Source of the DNA: Chlamydiota bacterium
Lineage (GTDB): Bacteria > Auribacterota > UBA3054 > B51-G9
Direction: 5' to 3'
NCBI GenBank assembly: GCA_003648225.1
Contig: QMOL01000129.1
Coordinates: 1-8,046 of the forward strand
DNA: 8,046 nucleotides
The position numbers and the translations under genes were made by a program. The notes beneath the pieces are model-generated. The model worked only from the letters and a program-made list of their open reading frames with translations. It did no database searches and was not told the origin of the DNA. Positions 1 to 7,070 of this stretch are shown here, one piece after another; the first letter of the stretch is position 1; each line of letters starts with the position of its first letter.

Positions 1-324
1 ACATTGCAGCACACTCTTACAATACTTGGAGCACTAATTGGTGGAGGACTTTTTGGCTTGTTCATGTGCGGTATGCTTACCACCGCTGCAGACCAGCGAG
101 CAATTTTTTGTGGAATTTTCTGTACCCTTGTATTCACCGGTTGGACTATTCTTTCCGGGAATAATCTTCTGCCAGAATCTTTAGCTGTTCCATTTGACCT
201 CTATTACACTGGTGTAATAGGTAATATAGTGATGTTTGTTATAGGATATCTTTTTGGTAAAACATATTTCAAAAGCAGGAAATCTCTGGATAATCTTACT
301 ATCTGGACATATAAGAATTCATAA
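1..324 (+). CDS. C-terminal end of a sodium:solute symporter (SSS family), 5' truncated
   Basis: This is the 3' end of an inner-membrane transporter; the reading frame is open from the first base, so the true start lies outside the window and the TTG at base 4 is only an internal leucine codon. About 107 residues are visible. They form three hydrophobic segments (roughly residues 5-27, 33-53 and 67-87) followed by a short basic, polar cytoplasmic tail. The first segment begins with a glycine-rich stretch (GALIGGGLFGLFMCGMLT) followed by polar residues and a small-residue helix, a pattern typical of the last helices of SSS symporters, including the SiaT-type sialic acid and the glucose/sodium carriers. 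Family knowledge says these use the Na+ gradient to import sugars or sugar acids. The next gene, a NanA-like lyase, starts 10 bases downstream, so the two are almost surely co-transcribed, which favours a sialic-acid-like substrate. The specificity-determining N-terminal helices are not visible. Confidence 0.82.
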   Translation, partial: TLQHTLTILGALIGGGLFGLFMCGMLTTAADQRAIFCGIFCTLVFTGWTILSGNNLLPESLAVPFDLYYTGVIGNIVMFVIGYLFGKTYFKSRKSLDNLTIWTYKNS

Positions 325-334
325 ATAAAACCGC

Positions 335-1291
335 ATGAATATTTCTAAAAAAAATATAAAACCAGGCATACCAAAAGGTGTTTATCCGGTGATGTTAACA
401 GCTTTTCGCGAAGATGGTTCTCTGGATTTTCAAGGAGTAGACCATTTGACTGACTATTACCTTCAGTCAAACGTCACAGGACTCTTCGCATGCGCAATGT
501 CAGCGGAAGTTAACCATCTTAGTGATCTGGAAAAAACAGTACTGGCAGAGCATATAGTGCAACACGTGGATTACCGTGTCCCCATCGTCGCAGGCGCTCT
601 GTCCGCAGGTTCATTAATACAACAGATTGAATTAGTACGCCGAATTTCCGGGATTGGTGCTGATATTGTAACTGTCGCGGTTTCTCAAATAGCAGACAAG
701 AATGAAGATGATCAAGTTTGGCTTCATAATATGGATTCATTTTTGCAGGAAATACCGGACAATATCCGACTCGGTTTGTACGAATCTCCATGGCCTTACC
801 GGAGATTATTATCGGAAGAAACGTTCCGTTGGGTTGTACAAAGCGAAAGATTTTATTTTTTAAAAGATACCTGTTCACAAATTGATATCATCAGAAGCCG
901 AGTGAAAATCAGGGAAAACTCAGCACTCAGCCTTTTTAATGCCAATACGCAAACATTGTTGGCATCGCTGCAGGCCGGAGCAGATGGTTTTAGCGGTATT
1001 GGCGCGAATTATTTTCCGGAACTCTATGTCTGGCTCTGCGGGAATTTTAAAGAATTTCCTGAAATGTCTTGTGAACTTCAGGATTTTATGACTAAGTGTT
1101 GCGAAATCATGGAAGGCAAGTTTTATCCTGTTCTCGCTAAAGAATATCTGCGGCAGAAAGGCATTCACATAACACCATTTTGTCGATCTAAACGGATTAA
1201 ACTCCCGGTAGATGCATACGAAAGTTTAAAACAATTACGTACAGAAGCGGATAAATGGCTATGTAAAATAAATACTAATTCAGCACTATGA
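335..1291 (+). CDS. DapA/NanA-family aldolase (N-acetylneuraminate lyase-like)
   Basis: A predicted cytoplasmic TIM-barrel class I aldolase of 318 residues, close to the family norm of about 290-310. The barrel begins at KGVYPVMLTAF (residues 14-24). The catalytic tyrosine is Y149 in LGLYESPWPY, and the Schiff-base lysine is K177 at the end of strand 6 (FYFLKDTC). The stretch around residues 214-224 (QAGADGFSGIGAN) matches the family's late GxxG region. In NanA and DapA this lysine forms an imine with pyruvate, and NanA splits N-acetylneuraminate into ManNAc and pyruvate. The odd point is the pyruvate-carboxylate motif GSTGE/GTTGE, which here reads A-M-S-A-E (residues 54-58), so the reaction may use a different 2-keto acid. 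No Shine-Dalgarno sequence precedes the ATG; it lies 10 bases after the symporter stop, and the gene's own stop overlaps the next start (ATGA, 1288-1291). Family assignment is firm; the exact substrate (Neu5Ac, KDN, KDG-like or other) is inferred from context. Confidence 0.85.
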   Translation: MNISKKNIKPGIPKGVYPVMLTAFREDGSLDFQGVDHLTDYYLQSNVTGLFACAMSAEVNHLSDLEKTVLAEHIVQHVDYRVPIVAGALSAGSLIQQIELVRRISGIGADIVTVAVSQIADKNEDDQVWLHNMDSFLQEIPDNIRLGLYESPWPYRRLLSEETFRWVVQSERFYFLKDTCSQIDIIRSRVKIRENSALSLFNANTQTLLASLQAGADGFSGIGANYFPELYVWLCGNFKEFPEMSCELQDFMTKCCEIMEGKFYPVLAKEYLRQKGIHITPFCRSKRIKLPVDAYESLKQLRTEADKWLCKINTNSAL

Positions 1292-3396
1292 ATAAACTTA
1301 TTATAAAACTATTACTACTGGCTTTTATGAATACATTTGTTGCTCAAACCAATAGCCTCCAATTCACACAAGATGTATCCAGTATATATACAATGGATAA
1401 TAACCATGTACAGCGTATCTACATCGATGAAGATCAAAATCCCATTGCTGTTACAAGTAAAGGAACTTTCGGTTTTAAAGAAAATTCCTGGCAATTAATC
1501 TCTAAATCTGCACCTGAAGAAAAAAAATATGATGAACTGAAAATCCCTACGAAAGCCGGGAAAATATTCACAGTCATTAGTTCAGGAAAGCTCACCGCCG
1601 CAGGTTGTGAAAACGGGTTGTACCTGTGTAATCAACCAAATACTGAATGGCACCGCGCCTTACCCGCGGATGAAACTTACAGTTGGGCGTTGCGTAATGT
1701 AAAAGCTCTGGCTTTCGATACGAAAGGCCGTCTGTGGTTCGGGTCGAACGAAGGTGCGGGGTATTTCGAAAACGGAAAATGGAAATTGTTCACAGGTAAA
1801 GAAGGTCTTCCATATAATAAATTCACCTGTGCGGCTGCAGGCGACAACGGCATTATTTGGTTCGGCACTGAGATTGGGGCAATTCGTTATGAAAACGGAA
1901 AATTTTATTATCGTAACGGTCGACGTTGGCTGCCGGATAATTATATTAACGATATCGCTGTACAAAACGATGGAACAGCCTGGTTTGCCACAAAAAAAGG
2001 CATCGGACGAATCTCTCTTCTTCCTACGACCCTCGACAAGAAAGCTGAATATTTCACAAAGCAGGTTGAAGACCGCCATGTAAGAGACGGTTTTGTTGCC
2101 AATTGCAAACTGAAAGAACGTTATGACACAAACACGGCAATACCAAATATTTCCGATAATGACGGCCTTTATACCGCAATGTATGGTGCAGCTCAGGCTT
2201 TTCGCTACGCCGTAACCGGTGACAAACATGCTAAAGAATTGGCTGGGCGAAGTTTCCTGGCTTGTAAAAGGCTTGTTGATATTACACATGAAAAAGGATT
2301 CCCGGCACGGGTAATTATACCCGTTGACTGGCCGGAAGATATGAACAAACAATATAGCCGTGAGTTCAATGCGAACAGGAAAAAAAGTGACCCGTTCTGG
2401 AAAGATATTTTTCCGAGGTTTGTAAAAAGTAAGGATGGAAAATATTTTTGGAAATGTGATACCAGTTCCGATGAACTCGCGGGACATTATTTTTTCTACG
2501 CTCTATATTATGACCTGGTAGCTGAAACGGAAAATGAAAAAAAACAGGTTCGAGAAGTGGTCGCTGCAATTACTGATCATCTGATCAGAAACGGATTTTA
2601 TCTTCGTGATTGGGACGGTAAACCAACACGCTGGGGCAACTTCTCACCTGGCTATTTCAACTCGGTAAAGGGATGGGATCAACGCGGTCTTAACGCTATG
2701 ATGATGCTCTCCTTTTTAAATGTTGCCGAACATGTTACCGGGAATAAGAAATATGCTGAAACTGCACAAATGCTGCGGGACAGATACAAATACCATATTT
2801 ACGCAATGCAGCCAAAAATTTTCTGGCCGCCTGATTATGTTGTAGAATGGGATAATAACCTGTGTTTGATGAGCATGTACAATTTAATGAAATATGAGCA
2901 GAATCCCGAACTCCTGCTAATGTACAGGATCGGTCTGGAACATGCCTGGCTGCATATCAGTAATGAGCAAAATCCTTTTTGGAATACACTCTACGGAGCA
3001 ATGGACAACCGGTTTGATGAAATCGAAAAAACAGGCATATACAAAACTGATAATGTTTTTACACAGTTCCCGGGCTACGCGGAAGCCGCAATAAAAGAAT
3101 TCTCCGCCAGTGAACCACCGGTGAATGATATTACATACGCTCTTCAGAAAATGCCTTTTGACTTTATTAATTATCAAATTGATAATACTCATCGCCTGGA
3201 TATTCTCCTTGACACAACTCCTGGTCAAAAGGAAAACATCGGGTGGTTGCGCGATGGTAAAGCCCTACCGGGCGATGAGCGCTGGTTCAACGGCTTTCAA
3301 CTGAGAAGAGGCGGAAATGGAAACTATGAAGATTCGGGTACAAAGTTTCTGCTACCTTATTATATGGCACTATATCATGGGCTTATAACCAAATAA
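1288..3396 (+). CDS. Secreted propeller plus alpha/alpha-toroid protein, putative carbohydrate-active enzyme
   Basis: A 702-residue exported protein without a recognised specific function. Residues 1-19 form a signal peptide (two lysines, then LLLLAF, then FVA before Q20). Residues about 45-245 hold degenerate beta-propeller repeats of the two-component-regulator type: GRLWFGSNEGAGYFENGKW (148-166), IIWFGTEIGAIRYENGKF (189-206) and TAWFATKKGIG (230-240), with two weaker copies before them. From about residue 255 the protein becomes helical and aromatic-rich, like the (alpha/alpha)6 toroids of many glycoside hydrolases, polysaccharide lyases and epimerases. Conserved-looking acidic and aromatic patches are DTSSDELAGHYF (391-402), LRDWDGKPTRWGNFSPGYF (439-457), EWDNN (520-524) and RRGGNGNYEDSG (673-684); D391, D395, E396 and H400 are candidate active-site residues. 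No histidine kinase or DNA-binding part follows the propeller, so it is not a hybrid sensor. It overlaps the lyase gene by four bases, tying it to sugar-acid use. It could be a new hydrolase or lyase acting on a glycan, or a binding protein. Confidence 0.75.
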   Translation: MNKLIIKLLLLAFMNTFVAQTNSLQFTQDVSSIYTMDNNHVQRIYIDEDQNPIAVTSKGTFGFKENSWQLISKSAPEEKKYDELKIPTKAGKIFTVISSGKLTAAGCENGLYLCNQPNTEWHRALPADETYSWALRNVKALAFDTKGRLWFGSNEGAGYFENGKWKLFTGKEGLPYNKFTCAAAGDNGIIWFGTEIGAIRYENGKFYYRNGRRWLPDNYINDIAVQNDGTAWFATKKGIGRISLLPTTLDKKAEYFTKQVEDRHVRDGFVANCKLKERYDTNTAIPNISDNDGLYTAMYGAAQAFRYAVTGDKHAKELAGRSFLACKRLVDITHEKGFPARVIIPVDWPEDMNKQYSREFNANRKKSDPFWKDIFPRFVKSKDGKYFWKCDTSSDELAGHYFFYALYYDLVAETENEKKQVREVVAAITDHLIRNGFYLRDWDGKPTRWGNFSPGYFNSVKGWDQRGLNAMMMLSFLNVAEHVTGNKKYAETAQMLRDRYKYHIYAMQPKIFWPPDYVVEWDNNLCLMSMYNLMKYEQNPELLLMYRIGLEHAWLHISNEQNPFWNTLYGAMDNRFDEIEKTGIYKTDNVFTQFPGYAEAAIKEFSASEPPVNDITYALQKMPFDFINYQIDNTHRLDILLDTTPGQKENIGWLRDGKALPGDERWFNGFQLRRGGNGNYEDSGTKFLLPYYMALYHGLITK

Positions 3397-3495
3397 TAGT
3401 TAAGTTTGCTTTGCGATTAAATTGCTGATAAGCCATTAAAATGGATGAAATAAATTTTGTATTATAATTTAAAATTTGAGAAATTTAAAATTACT
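3397..3495. other. Intergenic leader before the sialidase-like gene
   Basis: This is a 99-base AT-rich gap. A second stop (TAG, 3397-3399) directly follows the upstream TAA. The last 40 bases are almost pure A/T with repeated AAATTT/AAAATTTG blocks. There is no clear Shine-Dalgarno sequence before the ATG at 3496. A Bacteroidota-type promoter (TTTG, spacer, TAnnTTTG) was looked for; only off-consensus stretches such as TAAAATTTG (about 3469-3477) were found, so a promoter is possible but not shown. The unstructured A-rich leader is compatible with SD-independent initiation. Confidence 0.35.
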
Positions 3496-4854
3496 ATGAA
3501 AAATCAAACAAAAATCTTTGCGATTATCCTAATGATAATTCTTACCACCACAATTCTCGCGCAAACACAACCAAAAACTATTCAAATGAAACCATATCAC
3601 AACTCATCCGAAATCTTTCCTTTGATAAATGAACATGCTCATGGATCAACAATAGTCGAACTTCCAAACGGTGACCTGCTTGCCGCATGGTTCCAGGGAT
3701 CGGGGGAACGATGGGCGGATGATGTGCGTATAATGGGAGCCCGTTTATTAAAAGGAAAAGGAAATAAATGGACTGAGCCTTTCGTTATGGCTGATGTGCC
3801 GGGCTTTCCGGATATCAATCCAATACTGTTTATTGACCCGCAAAAACGATTATGGTTGATGTGGTACACGGTAATTGCCAATCAGTGGGAAACTTCACTC
3901 CCCCGCTACCGTATAAGCAAGAATTACATGCAGCAAAACGGCGCACCGGAATGGTCATGGCAGGATGTTATCATTTTTAAACCCGGCGGTAAAACTGAGC
4001 GTGGAATTCAACCGAATGACCCTTTTGTTAATTCTATAGAGCGGCAGCTCAAAATCTATGCATCTTATCTTAAAGAGCAGGGAGCAAATGAAGCCCAATT
4101 AAAAGACTGGGAAAAATTTGGAAAAAATTTACTCGCGAAAGCGAAGGGTGAAAATATGATGCGCGGCGGAACACTCATTAAAAAAGACGGGAGTAAAATC
4201 AATCAGGAAATGGGATATCCATATTTCCGCCGGTTAGGATGGCAAACAAAAAACAAAGCGGTCTTTCTGAAAAATGGGAGAATGATAATCCCTTTCTATT
4301 CTGATGGGCTTGACCTTTCAATTATGCTTATCTCTGATGACGGCGGTAAAAACTGGCAGTTCAGTGAACCATTGGTCAGCGCGGCGGGCATTCAACCGGC
4401 AATCGCGTTTAAAAGGGACGGTACGCTTGTTGCTTATATGCGTGATAACGGGCCTCCGCCAAAGCGCCACCATATCAGCGAATCAAAAGATAACGGAATG
4501 ACCTGGAGCCCTGTCCGCGACAGCATACTTCCAAATGAAGGCTCGGGTTCCGATATCGTTACACTGAAAAACGGCAATTGGGTGATTGCTTACAATGACA
4601 CCGAAAACGGACGATATACTCTTGCAGTCTCTTTGTCCACTGATGAAGGAAAAACCTGGAAATATATCCGCCATCTTGAGAGAGACACGCGTGAAAATGT
4701 GAATATGCGCACTACCGCAGCCTACCCTTCAATTGTACAGGGCAGCAATGGTGCAATACATATTGTCTATAGTTATCACAACAAAGACCGCGGTGGAAAA
4801 ACGATTAAACACGCATGTTTTAATGAAGCATGGATCAAAGAAGGAGATAAGTAG
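3496..4854 (+). CDS. Secreted BNR/Asp-box sialidase-like protein (predicted neuraminidase, BNR_2 type)
   Basis: A predicted exported six-bladed beta-propeller glycosidase of 452 residues. The ATG at 3496 is preferred over a TTG at 3457 because it starts directly at a good signal peptide (MKNQTK, hydrophobic core, ILA|QTQ at about residue 22); the extra 13 residues would bury the positive N-region. Three Asp boxes are clear: SDDGGKNW (280-287), SKDNGMTW (330-337) and STDEGKTW (381-388). The opening HGSTIVELPNGDLLAAWFQG (49-68) and the later SGSDIVTLKNGNWVIAYN (350-367) and HIVYSYHN (422-429) are typical of the BNR_2/COG4692 'predicted sialidase' group. The classic GH33 FRIP motif is not seen. 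A mostly helical, charged insert lies between blades (about 175-225). Family members are presumed to release terminal sialic acid or a related sugar from glycans, though few have been tested. The neighbouring lyase and symporter fit release, uptake and cleavage of a sialic-acid-like sugar. Confidence 0.8.
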   Translation: MKNQTKIFAIILMIILTTTILAQTQPKTIQMKPYHNSSEIFPLINEHAHGSTIVELPNGDLLAAWFQGSGERWADDVRIMGARLLKGKGNKWTEPFVMADVPGFPDINPILFIDPQKRLWLMWYTVIANQWETSLPRYRISKNYMQQNGAPEWSWQDVIIFKPGGKTERGIQPNDPFVNSIERQLKIYASYLKEQGANEAQLKDWEKFGKNLLAKAKGENMMRGGTLIKKDGSKINQEMGYPYFRRLGWQTKNKAVFLKNGRMIIPFYSDGLDLSIMLISDDGGKNWQFSEPLVSAAGIQPAIAFKRDGTLVAYMRDNGPPPKRHHISESKDNGMTWSPVRDSILPNEGSGSDIVTLKNGNWVIAYNDTENGRYTLAVSLSTDEGKTWKYIRHLERDTRENVNMRTTAAYPSIVQGSNGAIHIVYSYHNKDRGGKTIKHACFNEAWIKEGDK

Positions 4855-5001
4855 TAATTTAATTAAAATTTAACAAAATTTCAATTATAGTACAGAAGTA
4901 TTCGGTTTTCAAATGCCAGGCGGCTAAGTTATCTAATATTCAATATCCGGAATCCGTGCAAAAACTGAGTACCGGAATTAAGCAGCAATAGAAAGCTAAT
5001 A
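4855..5001. other. Intergenic region before the kinase-HAD gene, with a coding-like tail
   Basis: This 147-base gap separates the sialidase-like gene from the kinase gene. The first 35 bases are A/T-rich and hold no convincing terminator hairpin. One plus-strand frame stays open from about 4868 to a TAG at 4989-4991; its last part reads with ordinary residue composition (...NIQYPESVQKLSTGIKQQ), but it has no usable start codon near its beginning. It could be the tail of a decayed gene or chance. Only weak purine matches (GAAAG, 4991-4995) precede the ATG at 5002. No promoter is identified with confidence. Confidence 0.3.
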
Positions 5002-6900
5002 ATGAAAAATACAAGATTAGAGGATTTGATAAGATCATTTAAAAGAGCCCGGATAGGGATAGTCGGAGATTTTTGTCTGGATGCCTATTGGGTCTTTGAA
5101 GCTGAAAAAAAACAGTTATCAGTAGAAACCGGCAAAGAAACATATGCGGTTCTTTCGCAAAATTACTCATTAGGTGGCGCTGGAAATATCACATCCAATC
5201 TCGCGGCAATGGGGGTTGGCACAATGCAGGTTTTTACTGTGTTGGGTGATGATATTTTCGGTCGCGAAATGTTAAATCAATTGCGCAGCATTAAAATCAA
5301 TGTTGATGGTGTTGTCATCCAAAAACAAAAATGGGACACTCCTGTTTACGCAAAACCCCACATAGACGGCGAGGAACAGGAACGCATAGACTTTGGTCGC
5401 TACAATAAAATCGCAGCTAAAACAGAAGACCAATTATTATCTCTTCTTCAATCATCAATCGGTACGCTGGATATTTTAATAATTAACCAGCAGTTGTTAA
5501 ACAGCATCTATTCAGACCGCGTTATTAATGGTTTAATTCGGCTGGCACATCAATATCCATCGTGTGTTTGCCTGGTTGACGCTCGTGATATATGTAATCG
5601 TTTTGAGAATATGACCTTGAAAATGAATTCCGCTGAAGCATCCCGGTTGTGCGGTCATGACTATGAGGTTAAGCGAACCGTTCCGCTGGAAGAGGTTGAG
5701 CAATTTGCTAAGGAAATATATTCACGCTGCCGTAAACCTGTTTATATTACACGTGGTAATCGCGGATTAGTCGTGTATGACGGCGTTAAAAACCCGGTCA
5801 TTCCGGGAATTCAAATATTGAAAAAAACCGATCCTGTCGGAGCAGGTGATACAATCATGGCCGCTTTGGCCGCCTCATTAGCAGTTGGGGCGACTTATGA
5901 AGAAGGAGGTAGAATTGCTAATTATGCGGGAGCGGTAGTCGTTCAGAAACTTCGTCAGACCGGCACAGCCACTGCTCAGGAGATTTTGGAACTCGCTTCT
6001 GACGCGGATTATCTTTATAATCCTGAACTTGCTGAAGACATACGAAAAGCCGATTATTTAAACAACACACATATCGAAATTATTGATTATAGTTTTGAAA
6101 AAAAACGGATTATGCACGCGGTTTTCGACCATGATGGCACTATTTCCACACTTCGTCAGGGTTGGGAATATATTATGGGACCTGTTATGGTCAAAGCGAT
6201 TTTAGGTGAACATTATCATCACGCAACAGAAGATGAATATCTTCAGGTTACGGAATATGTTCAAAATTATATTGATAAGACAACCGGCATTCAGACAATC
6301 CTTCAAATGCAGGCTTTGGTAGAGATAGTGAGTGAATTCGGGTACGTAAAAAAAGATGAGATCCTTTCCGCTCAAGGATATAAAGAAATTTATAATCAAG
6401 CTCTGATGAAGTTAGTCGACGGAAGGATTAACCGTCTAAAAGCTGAAGAACTTAATGTGTCGGATTTTACAATAAAAGGCTCTGTTGAATTTCTTAAAAA
6501 ACTTCAAAGTAAAGGGATATGCCTTTATTTGGCTAGTGGCACCGATCAGGAAGATGTAATCAAAGAAGCCAAAATGTTAGGTTATGCAGATTTGTTTAAT
6601 GGCGGAATTTTCGGGGCATCAGGGAATGTGGAAAAATACTCCAAAAAAATGATTCTAAAAAAAATTATAAGCGAACATAATCTCAAAGGACCTCAATTAG
6701 CGGTGTTTGGAGACGGCCCGGTCGAGTTGCGCGAGGTACGGAAACGAGGCGGGATAGCCATTGGAGTTGCATCTGATGAAATACGTCGTTATGGTTTGAA
6801 TACAGAAAAACGGGAACGGTTAATTAAAGCCGGAGCCAATCTTATTATTCCCGATTTTGCACAGTATGATAAACTGTTTAGTTATCTTTTTGAGATATAA
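5002..6900 (+). CDS. Bifunctional PfkB-type (HldE/RfaE-like) sugar kinase fused to a HAD phosphatase
   Basis: A predicted cytoplasmic two-domain enzyme of 632 residues. Residues about 1-335 are a PfkB/ribokinase-fold kinase closest in style to the heptose-7-phosphate kinase half of HldE: GDFCLDAYW (22-30), sugar-binding glycine motif LGGAGNITSNLAAMG (57-71), NSAE (209-212, Mg/ATP region) and the signature DPVGAGDT (277-284) with catalytic base D283. Residues about 370-632 are a HAD hydrolase: motif I FDHDGT (375-380; nucleophile D376, acid/base D378), a long helical cap (about 383-485), motif II ASGT (511-514), a lysine-rich motif III (545-549) and motif IV FGDGPVEL (569-576). In HldE the kinase is followed by a nucleotidyltransferase; here a phosphatase takes that place. 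It may phosphorylate one position of a sugar phosphate and remove phosphate from another, as the separate HldE and GmhB do, but the substrate is unknown. It lies 147 bases after the sialidase-like gene on the same strand, so operon membership is possible but uncertain. No frameshift is seen at the fusion. Confidence 0.82.
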   Translation: MKNTRLEDLIRSFKRARIGIVGDFCLDAYWVFEAEKKQLSVETGKETYAVLSQNYSLGGAGNITSNLAAMGVGTMQVFTVLGDDIFGREMLNQLRSIKINVDGVVIQKQKWDTPVYAKPHIDGEEQERIDFGRYNKIAAKTEDQLLSLLQSSIGTLDILIINQQLLNSIYSDRVINGLIRLAHQYPSCVCLVDARDICNRFENMTLKMNSAEASRLCGHDYEVKRTVPLEEVEQFAKEIYSRCRKPVYITRGNRGLVVYDGVKNPVIPGIQILKKTDPVGAGDTIMAALAASLAVGATYEEGGRIANYAGAVVVQKLRQTGTATAQEILELASDADYLYNPELAEDIRKADYLNNTHIEIIDYSFEKKRIMHAVFDHDGTISTLRQGWEYIMGPVMVKAILGEHYHHATEDEYLQVTEYVQNYIDKTTGIQTILQMQALVEIVSEFGYVKKDEILSAQGYKEIYNQALMKLVDGRINRLKAEELNVSDFTIKGSVEFLKKLQSKGICLYLASGTDQEDVIKEAKMLGYADLFNGGIFGASGNVEKYSKKMILKKIISEHNLKGPQLAVFGDGPVELREVRKRGGIAIGVASDEIRRYGLNTEKRERLIKAGANLIIPDFAQYDKLFSYLFEI

Positions 6901-7008
6901 ATAGTTGCCTTAAAAAACAAATTAGAGGTGATTATAAAGCGATAAATCTTGTTTTGAAGCGGATATTCCTGTTACCGGAAAGGCAAGTTCAACATAGTCT
7001 ACGGTAAT

Positions 7009-7043
7009 AAAAAACGGCACAGAAAAAGCTCTGTGCCATTTTG
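7009..7043. terminator. Probable bidirectional rho-independent terminator
   Basis: GGCACAGA (7016-7023) and TCTGTGCC (7030-7037) form a perfect 8-bp stem around a 6-base loop. Reading the minus strand, the stem is followed by a run of six T (complement of 7009-7014), which fits termination of hcp, whose stop lies 66 bases upstream of the stem in that direction. On the plus strand the stem is followed by ATTTTGTTT, a weaker T tract that could end the kinase-HAD transcript. Its place between two convergent genes supports use in both directions. Confidence 0.82.
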
Positions 7044-7051
7044 TTTATACA

Positions 7052-7070
7052 AAATAAGTTTAACTTATTT
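7052..7070. repeat. AT-rich 9-bp palindrome in the hcp 3' region
   Basis: AAATAAGTT (7052-7060) and AACTTATTT (7062-7070) are perfect inverted copies separated by one base. In the hcp transcript it lies between the stop codon and the GC-rich terminator hairpin. It could form a weak hairpin (actual loop three bases or more) or be a protein-binding palindrome; nothing shows which. Confidence 0.45.

Noticed and set aside
4..324. Stand-alone small membrane protein starting at TTG, base 4
   Set aside because: The frame is open to the window edge and the residues match the last helices of SSS symporters, so this is a truncated gene end.
519..878. Minus-strand frame inside the lyase gene
   Set aside because: The plus-strand frame carries the aldolase tyrosine and lysine motifs; the antisense translation has no recognisable features.
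1660..2487. Long minus-strand open frame (275 codons) opposite the propeller-toroid gene
   Set aside because: It is antisense to a clearly coding frame with signal peptide and repeats, and its translation shows no domain or sensible composition. It is a shadow of codon bias.
3457..3495. Upstream TTG start for the sialidase-like protein
   Set aside because: It would add 13 charged and polar residues before a well-formed signal peptide that begins with the ATG at 3496.
4841..4850. AAGGAGATAA as a ribosome binding site for a gene after the sialidase
   Set aside because: It lies inside the last codons of the sialidase-like gene, and no start codon follows at a usable distance.
5002..6900. Calling the kinase-HAD protein HldE itself
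   Set aside because: The C-terminal half has HAD motifs (DxDGT, GDGPVE) and no nucleotidyltransferase HxGH-type motif, so the gene symbol would mislead.
6925..6945. GAGGTG plus GTG as a small gene in the convergent gap
   Set aside because: The GTG frame stops after five codons, and the other frames lack starts.
6972..7007. TTACCG...CGGTAA inverted repeat upstream of the terminator
   Set aside because: It has only six base pairs across a 24-base spacer, which is easily chance, and the stronger hairpin next to it explains termination.
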